From Chitinophagaceae bacterium UBA7600 (lineage in GTDB: Bacteria; Bacteroidota; Bacteroidia; Chitinophagales; Chitinophagaceae), in NCBI GenBank assembly GCA_002478885.1, contig DLKC01000013.1:1-31526 (forward strand): a DNA stretch of 31,526 nucleotides, written 5' to 3'. How positions within the stretch are numbered: position 1 is the stretch's first letter; every line of letters begins with the position of its first letter. Both the position numbers and the translations under genes were made by a program. The notes under the pieces are model-generated. The model saw nothing but the letters and a program-made list of their open reading frames with translations. It was not told where the DNA came from and made no database searches. Shown here piece by piece: positions 23,871 through 30,930 of the stretch.

Positions 23871-25055
23871 TTATGCTAATTCGATCACCATTGCACTTGC
23901 ACCACCGCCACCATTACAGATACCCGCGGCACCAAACTTCCCCTTATTGTGTTTTAGTACGTTTATCAATGTTACTATTATTCTTGCGCCGCTGCAACCC
24001 AATGGATGGCCCAGTGAAACTGCGCCGCCATGCACATTTACTTTTGCTGTGTCCAGATTCATCTTTTGCATGTTGGCAATGCCCACCACAGAGAATGCTT
24101 CATTCAGTTCAACGAAATCGATGTCTTCCATTTGTAATCCGGCTTTGGCCACTGCCTTCGGCACTGCAAGCGAAGGCGTTGTAGTAAACCATTCCGGCGC
24201 CTGTTCAGCATCGGCATAGCTTTTAATGATTGCCAAAGGCTTTATCCCCATCTCTTCCGCTTTGTCACTTGCCATCAGCACCACTGCGGCAGCGCCATCG
24301 TTTAATGTACTCGCATTTGCCGCCGTAACTGTTCCATCTTTTTTAAATACAGGTTTCAGTTCCGGTATCTTGTCAAACTTAACATTATACGGCTCTTCGT
24401 CTTTTGAAAATAGTAAGGGCGCTCCTTTTCGTTGTGGTATTTCAACTGGCACTACCTCATCATTAAATCTCCCCTGTTCCCAGGCCGCCTGGCTTCGTTT
24501 GTAGCTTTCTATAGCAAATGCATCCTGGTCCTGCCTGCTTATGTTACAATCCGATGCACAAAGTTCTGCTGCATTGCCCATGGCAAGGCCATCGTACACA
24601 TCAGTAAGGCCATCTTTCACAAGGCCATCCAGCATGGAAACATTACCATACTTATTGCCCCAGCGCATATCGGGCGCGTAGAAAGGAACATTGCTCATAC
24701 TTTCCATCCCCCCGGCCACAATAACCTCTGCATCATCAAGCAAAATACTCTGCGCGGCCTGCGCTATCGCTTTCATGCCGCTGGCGCACACTTTGTTTAC
24801 GGTAGTGCAGATCACACTGTCGGGAAGCCCGGCAAACTTAGCAGCCTGCCTCGCCGGCGCCTGCCCGAGATTACCCTGCAATACACAGCCCATCAGCACT
24901 TCCTGTATGTCGGCTGGTTTAAGCCCCGCCTTCTCCACTGCTGCTTTTATAGCAATCGCACCAAGCTTTGTGGCAGAAAATTCCTTTAGGCTGCCACCAA
25001 AACTTCCTATTGGCGTGCGCACGGCTGAAACTATATAAACAGACCTTTTACTCAT
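23871..25055 (-). CDS. Acetyl-CoA C-acetyltransferase (thiolase)
   Basis: Thiolase II that joins or splits acetyl-CoA units (acetoacetyl-CoA), used in fatty-acid or amino-acid breakdown or in mevalonate-type synthesis. The 394-residue length is typical. Active site: Cys90 in NKVCASGMKA (acyl acceptor), His350 in GHPLGCSGAR and Cys380 in CNGGGGAS; also the N-terminal AVRTPIGSFGGSLKE and the central GGMESMSNVP. All residues are intact. A single gene with its own -7 box, no neighbouring HMG-CoA or beta-oxidation gene. AtoB and PhaA types cannot be separated by sequence reading alone. Confidence 0.94.
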   Translation of the reverse strand: MSKRSVYIVSAVRTPIGSFGGSLKEFSATKLGAIAIKAAVEKAGLKPADIQEVLMGCVLQGNLGQAPARQAAKFAGLPDSVICTTVNKVCASGMKAIAQAAQSILLDDAEVIVAGGMESMSNVPFYAPDMRWGNKYGNVSMLDGLVKDGLTDVYDGLAMGNAAELCASDCNISRQDQDAFAIESYKRSQAAWEQGRFNDEVVPVEIPQRKGAPLLFSKDEEPYNVKFDKIPELKPVFKKDGTVTAANASTLNDGAAAVVLMASDKAEEMGIKPLAIIKSYADAEQAPEWFTTTPSLAVPKAVAKAGLQMEDIDFVELNEAFSVVGIANMQKMNLDTAKVNVHGGAVSLGHPLGCSGARIIVTLINVLKHNKGKFGAAGICNGGGGASAMVIELA

Positions 25056-25077
25056 AATATATTGTTTTTTGAGGCGT

Positions 25078-25085
25078 CAAAGATA
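25078..25085 (-). promoter_or_regulatory. Candidate -7 box for the thiolase gene
   Basis: Minus strand TATCTTTG, an exact TAnnTTTG match 22 bases before the ATG at 25055; the -33 element is weak. Confidence 0.4.
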
Positions 25086-25161
25086 ACACTTGTTAGCGCA
25101 CAGAAAAGAGATATGCTGCCCATCAAATACTATAATTTTATAGCGTTAAAACCCGGCGGCA

Positions 25162-25788
25162 ATGAAATATATTCTCGCATTTGCAACAACCATGCTTATT
25201 CCTTTTATGATGAACGCACAAAAAAACAGCCTCGCAGGCGAATATTATTTGAAAGCTGTTATGGAAACAGCATCGGGCTTTAACCTGCACAGCGATTCAA
25301 CTTTCGAATTCTTTTTTTCTTACGGGGCGCTGGACCGGTATGGCTCCGGCACATGGAAGGTAAAAGATGATAAAGTTATTTTCAACAGCAAGCCCAGCCC
25401 GGGCAGCGATTTTAAATTAACAGACAGCAGCAAAGACGGTAACGATTTTATCACTGTTCAATTCCCTGGTGTAAATGCGCAGTACAGCAGCTATTTTTAT
25501 TGCCGCATTCATACTTCGCAAACAGACACGGTATTAAGTGCCGACCGCCACGGGCGAATTATTGTTCCGAAAGCTGTTGACAGTGTTCAATTGCTATTTG
25601 AATTTTGCCCCGAAAAAAGCTCCACGTTTGCCGTGGATGCGGCAAAGAACAATGTTTACAGCTTTCAACCCCAGCAGTGGATCATGGAATATTTTTTTCG
25701 CGATTTTGAACTAACGATTAAGGGCGATCATCTTGAAGGTAAGCATCCATTGCTTACCAAGGACCTGTGCATTTTTGCGAAGGAATAA
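25162..25788 (+). CDS. Secreted protein of unknown function
   Basis: A 208-residue exported protein: signal peptide MKYILAFATTMLIPFMMNAQ with a cut near NAQ. The mature part opens with SLAGEYYLKAVMETASGFNL, then DSTFEFFFSYGALDRYGSGTWKV. The alternating beta strands and GTWKVKDDKV pattern suggest a small beta-barrel or lipocalin-like fold of the kind used for copper- or ligand-binding periplasmic proteins, but no binding motif is recognisable. Divergent from the thiolase gene, with a CTATAA-TT-TTATAG palindrome (25130-25143) 18 bases before its ATG. Function unknown. Confidence 0.8.
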   Translation: MKYILAFATTMLIPFMMNAQKNSLAGEYYLKAVMETASGFNLHSDSTFEFFFSYGALDRYGSGTWKVKDDKVIFNSKPSPGSDFKLTDSSKDGNDFITVQFPGVNAQYSSYFYCRIHTSQTDTVLSADRHGRIIVPKAVDSVQLLFEFCPEKSSTFAVDAAKNNVYSFQPQQWIMEYFFRDFELTIKGDHLEGKHPLLTKDLCIFAKE

Positions 25789-25912
25789 TTCAATCCGTTT
25801 TTGAACCCGGCATTGTCGCAAAAATTCAGCTGCTGTTGCACTCTTGTTCCGAGAGGAAAGGTTCGGGAATCCACCCTTATACTTCCGGTCAAGAGTTGAC
25901 AGATGATCTTTG

Positions 25913-25963
25913 TTCTGTAACCCGAAGTGAGTGACACAACCGGCGATGCCACGAAGTACAGAA
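25913..25963 (-). repeat. Interspersed intergenic repeat, copy 9, inside a hairpin
   Basis: Core GAGTGACACAAC (25929-25940, GTGTCAC version) with arms CGGCGATGCC and GAAGTACAGA. A 7-bp inverted repeat TTCTGTA (25913-25919) and TACAGAA (25957-25963) encloses it. It lies between the secreted-protein gene and the Nudix gene; nothing else is seen in 25789-26004. Confidence 0.7.
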
Positions 25964-26004
25964 GCAGGCCTACAAAAAATAAAATATGCAAAACGCTTCA
26001 AGCT

Positions 26005-26012
26005 TATTTTTG
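26005..26012 (+). promoter_or_regulatory. Candidate -7 box for the Nudix gene
   Basis: TATTTTTG, an exact TAnnTTTG match 16 bases before the ATG at 26029, without a clear TTG at -33. It supports the start at 26029. Confidence 0.4.
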
Positions 26013-26028
26013 CCGCAATATTTTACTT

Positions 26029-26511
26029 ATGCCGGTTCAAAACATCAATCGTATCACAGTAAGGGTTTATGGCATTTTAGCCGATGAACGTAACCGCATT
26101 CTGCTCAGCGATGAATTTATACGAGGTGATTACTTTACAAAATTTCCGGGGGGTGGCCTGGAGCTTGGCGAGGGCACGCGTGAGTGCTTGGTTCGTGAAT
26201 TTAAAGAAGAGACCGGGCTCGATGTGCGCATCGGTGACCATATTTATACAACGGATTATTTCCAAATTTCAGGATTCAGGAACACCGACCAGATACTTTC
26301 CATTTATTATTATGCGTATGCTGAAAACCCGGAAGCATTGCTGCAACTCCGTACCAAAATTGTGCCCTTTGATTTCGCCGCACATCAAACCGCAGACCCG
26401 CAGGGACAAAGTGAAGTGCTGCGTTGGGTTGAATGGGATGAGCTGAATGAACAATCTGTATCACTACCGATTGACAAGATTGTTGTAAAAATGTTGAAGG
26501 CGGGGATTTAA
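26029..26511 (+). CDS. Nudix hydrolase
   Basis: Mg-dependent hydrolase of nucleoside diphosphates linked to another group. The 160-residue protein has a perfect Nudix box GX5EX7REUXEEXGU in GGLELGEGTRE and CLVREFKEETGL (about residues 42-64). The N terminus is VRVYGILADERNRILL and the C-terminal part carries VEWDELNEQ. The substrate cannot be read from the box. The frame can be extended upstream through a GTG inside the intergenic repeat at 25927, which I reject: the family-like sequence starts after MPVQNINRIT. Its stop overlaps the stop of the convergent transporter gene by four bases (TTAA). Confidence 0.88.
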   Translation: MPVQNINRITVRVYGILADERNRILLSDEFIRGDYFTKFPGGGLELGEGTRECLVREFKEETGLDVRIGDHIYTTDYFQISGFRNTDQILSIYYYAYAENPEALLQLRTKIVPFDFAAHQTADPQGQSEVLRWVEWDELNEQSVSLPIDKIVVKMLKAGI

Positions 26512-27317
26512 CCAGCGGTTGGAATATTTACAAAACCATCATCTTCCTGTCCCATGGCTGCACGTTTCATTTTACGTGCTGTTTCATGACCAAGGTATTT
26601 TTCAATTCTGCCTTCCACAAAATAAATAACGGGTGTTAGAATAATGGCCACTGTAAACTTATAGAGGTAATTCATTGTGCCTACTGCAAATACAAGCGGC
26701 CAGCTCCAGTTGCTTCCGAATTTAAAAGCAATGGTTAATACGATGTAACTATCTACAAGCTGCGATACAACGGTAGAGCCTGTTGCGCGAAGCCACACCT
26801 TCTTCTCCCCTGTTGCTTTTTTGATGCGATGAAAAACGGTTACGTCAACCACCTGGCTCACGAGAAATGCGGTTATACTGCCGAGGATGATCCACATGCC
26901 TTGCCCGAATATGCCACTGAAAGCTGTTTGCATATTATCGATACCGTTGGCTGATTTTGAACCGATCCAGAAATCTGCAGGTGGAATACTAATACTCCCG
27001 TAAAACATGATGAACGCGTAAGAGATCAACACGACGGCAGTATAGCTGATACGTTTCACGGCTTTGGGGCCGTAATATTCATTTACGATGTCTGTCATAA
27101 CAAACTCCAGCGGCCACAATAAAACGCCACAGGTTAAATTAAATGCCAGCCCGCTTTGCCCAAACAAAGAAAAATTTACTGGCGTAAAACCGAACAACTT
27201 CTCCAGGGAGAATATTTTATTGCCGATACATTCTGCGATTAGTGCATTGGCTACAAAGAACGCGGTAAAACCAAGAAAAAGCTTGGTCGGTTTGTCTTTA
27301 AGAATGTTGTGTATCAT
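26508..27317 (-). CDS. yhhQ: Queuosine precursor transporter (YhhQ/VUT family)
   Basis: Inner-membrane carrier that takes up queuosine precursors (preQ0, preQ1 or queuine) for the modified base of tRNA. The 269-residue protein has about six helices with the family's VMTDIVNEYYGPKAVKR near residues 72-88 and the FLVSQVVDVTVFHRIKKATG and STVVSQLVDSYIVLTIAF segments (Gln/Asp rich half-sites). The C-terminal tail after about 240 is soluble. Length is slightly above E. coli YhhQ. The upstream small membrane protein gene overlaps its start as ATGA, so translation is probably coupled. No queuosine synthesis gene is seen in the window. Confidence 0.9.
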   Translation of the reverse strand: MIHNILKDKPTKLFLGFTAFFVANALIAECIGNKIFSLEKLFGFTPVNFSLFGQSGLAFNLTCGVLLWPLEFVMTDIVNEYYGPKAVKRISYTAVVLISYAFIMFYGSISIPPADFWIGSKSANGIDNMQTAFSGIFGQGMWIILGSITAFLVSQVVDVTVFHRIKKATGEKKVWLRATGSTVVSQLVDSYIVLTIAFKFGSNWSWPLVFAVGTMNYLYKFTVAIILTPVIYFVEGRIEKYLGHETARKMKRAAMGQEDDGFVNIPTAG

Positions 27318-27613
27318 GATGAAAAAAGCATTTTGAAGTCAATTAATTCGATAACAAAAATTACCAGGTTTGCCGTGATCAACCATACAGGTGCCGGCTT
27401 TCGAATGCCTTTAACCAGGAGTATAAACAAGCAAAACAAAACAATAAAATTTATTACCGGCGAACTAAGGCCAAGGACCAGTGTGAACCCGATAAGTGCC
27501 TGGGGCAGGCTCGCATCAAGATGAGTAAATTCTAAAACGAGACTTACTAAAAAAAATATGTTGGTAATAAAAGTAATTCTCGAAAGAAACAGAAACCATT
27601 TAATATAAGTCAT
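27314..27613 (-). CDS. Small membrane protein translationally coupled to YhhQ
   Basis: A 99-residue protein with about three hydrophobic helices (about 5-27, 35-68 and 76-94) and few charges, no motif I recognise. Its TGA stop shares an ATGA with the start of the transporter gene, a typical sign of coupled translation, which suggests a related function or common expression. The start MTYIKWFLFL is the first in-frame ATG. Function unknown. Confidence 0.72.
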   Translation of the reverse strand: MTYIKWFLFLSRITFITNIFFLVSLVLEFTHLDASLPQALIGFTLVLGLSSPVINFIVLFCLFILLVKGIRKPAPVWLITANLVIFVIELIDFKMLFSS

Positions 27614-27776
27614 ACGCTGCTGAAAGGTTGCGAATAATTATCAAAGCAAATTAGTGGAAGAAATTTATAATTCAGTTTTTAAATGAATGAATATGCCATC
27701 CATTTTTGCCTGACACACAGGCATTTCAGCTCCAGGATTAAACAATTTCCTATTCGCAACAGATTAACCTAATAAC

Positions 27777-27808
27777 TTTTGACATATTAATCAGTTCTTG
27801 TAGGTTTG
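27777..27808 (+). promoter_or_regulatory. Promoter of the YfhO-family gene
   Basis: TTTTG (27777-27781), 19-nt spacer, TAGGTTTG (27801-27808): an exact Bacteroidota -33/-7 promoter. Transcription from about 27814 gives a leader of about 16 nt and excludes an in-frame TTG at 27806 as start. Confidence 0.7.
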
Positions 27809-27829
27809 CGGCAACTTAATATTAAGAAG

Positions 27830-30307
27830 ATGACTTTTAACCGGAAAAAAATAATACCCCACGTTATTGCGGTAGCCATATTCGTTGTAGTGTCGGTGAT
27901 CTATTGTAAGCCCGCGCTTGAAGGCAAGGTGCTTCAGCAGAGCGACGTTATTCACTGGAAAGGCATGGCTGAATCTTCTTTCAAATACAAAGAAACGCAT
28001 GGCCATTTTCCACTTTGGGTGAATAGTATGTTTGGTGGTATGCCCGGTTACCAGATAGCGATGGATAGCAGCAACCCCATCTCCATTGCGTACCTGAACC
28101 CATTATTCAACCTGTTTCTTCCCGGACCATTCAGTTATTTTTTCCTGCTCTGTATATCATTTTATTTTTTAACACAGGTATTGGGTGCAGACTACCGGCT
28201 GGGTATTCTGGGGTCGCTGGGCTATGCTTATGCCTCCTTCACCTCTATAATAGTTGCGGTAGGCCATGTAACGGAAGTTCAGACAATGGGCTATGTACCG
28301 GCTATGCTCGCGGCTATGATTCTCGTTTTTCAAAAACGTTACTGGGCAGGAGCTGCGCTGAGTGCCATCTTTGCGTCGTTGCTTATCGCCCAGTACCATT
28401 ACCAGATCACTTATTATTTTGTACTTATAGCGGTTGCCATGTTTATTGCCTACCTCGTTTCGTGGATTAAAGCAAAAGACTACAAGCATATTTTTATTAC
28501 CAGTGGCGTTCTTGCATTGTCGGCTGTTATTGCTGTTTGTGTGAACATGGTTACGCTTGCAACAACCTATGATTTTTCGAAAGCAACCATGCGTGGCGGT
28601 TCCAATACCATTGACACCACCACCAACCAGGTAAAACAATCAGAAGGCCTTCCGATAGATTATGCATTTGGATGGAGTTATGGACAAGCGGAAACTTTTT
28701 CCCTGCTTATTCCAAATGTTTACGGTGGCAGCAGCGATAAAGCTGAGCTGGGTGCCGATTCACACCTGGCGAAAGAGGCAATCAGCAAAGGTGTACCTGA
28801 TGACCAGGCTGCGCAATTCGCCTCCCAATTCCCTGCTTACTGGGGATCCCAGCCTTTTACTTCCGGACCTGTTTACCTGGGTGCCGCCATGTGTTTTCTT
28901 TTCATATTTGGTTTGGTCTACTTAAACAACAAACACAAATGGTGGATCGCCATCATCTGTCTGCTGGCAATATTAATGGCATGGGGCAAAAACTTTTTGG
29001 GCTTCAATACTTTCCTGTTTAACTACTTGCCTTTATACAATAAGTTTCGTGTACCTACGATGACGTTATTCGTTCCGCAGCTACTCTTTCCGTTACTTGG
29101 CGTAATGGCCTTGCAACAGTTTATTTTTGACGAGAAAGATAAGACCTATGCTGCGCAAAAATTAAAGCTTGCAGGCTATATAATGCTGGGCGTGTTTGCG
29201 ATAGCGGGGATGCTCTACATAAGCCTTGATTACAAAGGAGAGAACGATGCGCAAATAACAAATGCGTTTAACCGGATGACACAGGGCAACACTGAAGCTG
29301 CCAATAGTTTTTACAACGCGTTAAAGCAAGACAGGCAATCTTTGTTTGGAGACGATCTTATCCGTTCCTTATTTTTTGCTGCTGCCGCGTTTTTGACCTT
29401 ATGGCTTTTAGTAAAAAACAAATTGAAACCGGCTTATGCCATGATAGCGCTGCTGCTGGTAAGTTCGATCGATGTAATGGCGGAAGGCAGGAGATATTTG
29501 AATAGCGACACGTTCATCGAACCCGAATCTATGGACGAAAGTTATTTTGCCCCTTCAGCAGCTGACGCACAGATATTGAGAGATACGGGCTATTATCGTG
29601 TATTTAATTTAACGACGGACTATTTCAACGATGCACTAACATCCTATCATCACAATTCGGTTGGTGGTTATTCGCCAGCTAAACTAAGCATAGTAGAAGA
29701 CTTGTTGAACTACCAGTTACGCAAACAGCCGTTGAATGTGCAGGTGCTTAATATGCTCAATACCAAATATGTGATTGTTCCCGATGAAAAAAATCAACCC
29801 GTTGCGCAGCAAAACCCCGGCGCACTTGGACCCGTTTGGTTTGCCAAAACGCTGGTTTATAAAAAAGGGCCTGGAGAAATCATGAAAGCGATGAACGAAT
29901 TTAATCCCGCCGACAGCGCTTTCGTTGAGGATGCTGCCAAAGCAAAGATTCCGTTTTCGCCGGTTGAAGATTCCACAGCAAGCATAAAGCTTATTAAAAA
30001 CGACAACGATATTATTACCTACCAGAGCAGTTCCAAAACCAACCAGTTCGCTGTATTCAGCGAGATTTATTACGACCGCGGATGGAAAGCTTATATCGAC
30101 GATAAGGAAGTGCCGATCGTTCAAACCAATTACGTGTTGCGTGGCCTCGCCGTTCCGGCAGGAAATCATGCTATTCGTTTTGAATTTAAGCCTGAGTCGT
30201 ATTATCAAAGCTCTAAGTACGCATTTGCAGGTTCGCTTTTAGGATGGCTGTTGGTGATTGGCGCACTTTTTCAGTTTTACAAAAAGAAGAAACCGGTAAA
30301 AGCATAA
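27830..30307 (+). CDS. YfhO-family membrane protein
   Basis: An 825-residue polytopic membrane protein of the YfhO family, whose members resemble GT-C glycosyltransferases. In Gram-positives YfhO glycosylates lipoteichoic acid; in Bacteroidota the substrate is unknown. About 12 hydrophobic helices lie in residues 1-560, with the family's FGGMPGYQ segment at about 66-73, following the WKGMAESSFKYKETHGHFPLW loop (ends only). The C-terminal third is a soluble, probably periplasmic domain with SEIYYDRGWKAYIDD and VPAGNHAIRFEF, closed by a last helix and a basic KKKKPVKA tail. It appears complete and is followed by a strong terminator. Confidence 0.9.
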   Translation: MTFNRKKIIPHVIAVAIFVVVSVIYCKPALEGKVLQQSDVIHWKGMAESSFKYKETHGHFPLWVNSMFGGMPGYQIAMDSSNPISIAYLNPLFNLFLPGPFSYFFLLCISFYFLTQVLGADYRLGILGSLGYAYASFTSIIVAVGHVTEVQTMGYVPAMLAAMILVFQKRYWAGAALSAIFASLLIAQYHYQITYYFVLIAVAMFIAYLVSWIKAKDYKHIFITSGVLALSAVIAVCVNMVTLATTYDFSKATMRGGSNTIDTTTNQVKQSEGLPIDYAFGWSYGQAETFSLLIPNVYGGSSDKAELGADSHLAKEAISKGVPDDQAAQFASQFPAYWGSQPFTSGPVYLGAAMCFLFIFGLVYLNNKHKWWIAIICLLAILMAWGKNFLGFNTFLFNYLPLYNKFRVPTMTLFVPQLLFPLLGVMALQQFIFDEKDKTYAAQKLKLAGYIMLGVFAIAGMLYISLDYKGENDAQITNAFNRMTQGNTEAANSFYNALKQDRQSLFGDDLIRSLFFAAAAFLTLWLLVKNKLKPAYAMIALLLVSSIDVMAEGRRYLNSDTFIEPESMDESYFAPSAADAQILRDTGYYRVFNLTTDYFNDALTSYHHNSVGGYSPAKLSIVEDLLNYQLRKQPLNVQVLNMLNTKYVIVPDEKNQPVAQQNPGALGPVWFAKTLVYKKGPGEIMKAMNEFNPADSAFVEDAAKAKIPFSPVEDSTASIKLIKNDNDIITYQSSSKTNQFAVFSEIYYDRGWKAYIDDKEVPIVQTNYVLRGLAVPAGNHAIRFEFKPESYYQSSKYAFAGSLLGWLLVIGALFQFYKKKKPVKA

Positions 30308-30312
30308 TTTGT

Positions 30313-30341
30313 AAAAAGCTTCCGTAACAGGAAGCTTTTTT
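30313..30341 (+). terminator. Intrinsic terminator of the YfhO gene
   Basis: AAAAAGCTTCC (30313-30323), loop GTAACA, GGAAGCTTTTT (30330-30340) plus one more T: an 11-bp perfect stem. It may also act on the opposite strand. Confidence 0.88.
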
Positions 30342-30368
30342 GTTAACCGGCTTTCGGTTTTCTCTGCT

Positions 30369-30398
30369 GCATCGTTGTGTCACTCCCTTGTACTGCAG
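30369..30398 (+). repeat. Interspersed intergenic repeat, copy 10 (GTGTCAC version)
   Basis: GCATCGTTGTGTCACTC followed by CCTTGTACTGCAG; the near-twin of copy 1 at 2638-2669 on the other strand. Confidence 0.72.
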
Positions 30399-30515
30399 CG
30401 CTGTGGGCAGCAGGCCGGAAAAAACATCTCAACCGGTGAGCAGGAGCGCATTATGCGCAGGCAAACCCGTTTTGACTATACTTAAGATAAACCGAAAAAC
30501 ATACTGCAAGGAATG

Positions 30516-30546
30516 AAAAAAAGACTGCTCATTTTATTGAACAGCC
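30516..30546 (-). terminator. Orphan minus-strand intrinsic terminator
   Basis: On the minus strand GGCTGTTC (30546-30539), loop AATAAAAT, GAGCAGTC (30530-30523), then seven T. All eight pairs form, two as G-U. It lies 385 bases downstream of the LytTR gene with no supported gene between. Confidence 0.6.
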
Positions 30547-30605
30547 TTTCGTGTCAGCATATACCCTATGTAAGAAAATTGTCAGCGCCTGCCCGGCGCC
30601 GGCGT

Positions 30606-30812
30606 TTAGTTGTTGTTTGTATTATTTGAATCAGAATTTGTTTTGTCCCTGTTAACGGGCTGATCGCCGGACCCTGCGTACAAGAGTGCGACGCAAGGGA
30701 CGTTGCCATTGTTACCCTGTGCCGGGTCCACTACTGCTCTTATGCTTTTTTGTACCTGCATTGTTTGAGTTGACGAAAGAAGAGGGTTCAGGGCTGGCCG
30801 TTTTCGCGGCAT
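30606..30812 (-). CDS. Weak 68-codon reading frame, possibly not a gene
   Basis: Starts MPRKRPALNPLLSS and ends in a hydrophilic Asn-rich tail. A full copy of the intergenic repeat (30674-30707) lies inside it and encodes its NVPCVALLYAG part. The orphan terminator 60 bases downstream is the only reason to list it. It may be a decayed gene or chance. Confidence 0.15.
   Translation of the reverse strand: MPRKRPALNPLLSSTQTMQVQKSIRAVVDPAQGNNGNVPCVALLYAGSGDQPVNRDKTNSDSNNTNNN
30674..30707 (-). repeat. Interspersed intergenic repeat, copy 11 (GCGTCGC version)
   Basis: Plus strand CTGCGTACAAGAGTGCGACG then CAAGGGACGTTGCC; core GTGCGACGCAAG at 30686-30697 with both arms recognisable. Confidence 0.65.
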
Positions 30813-30930
30813 ATATTCGTTCCCAATCCCTTAATGCTGGCAAAGTAGAAAAAGTAAAAACATGGCTAATGCAGCATTACATAAGTGCTGGCATTATAGA
30901 ATAACTGCGACAAAAAAAGAACAACCGCAT

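Larger units (their letters stand above)
30308..30930. other. 623-bp gene-poor region
   Basis: No gene I can support. It contains the YfhO terminator, two repeat copies (30369-30398 and 30674-30707), an orphan minus-strand terminator (30516-30546) and a weak 68-codon minus-strand reading frame. Confidence 0.6.

Noticed and set aside
25130..25143. CTATAA-TT-TTATAG palindrome as an operator
   Set aside because: A/T-rich symmetric words are common before starts here, and there is no second copy in the window.
25927..26028. N-terminal extension of the Nudix protein starting at a GTG
   Set aside because: The GTG lies inside an intergenic repeat and upstream of the -7 box; the family N terminus begins at 26029.
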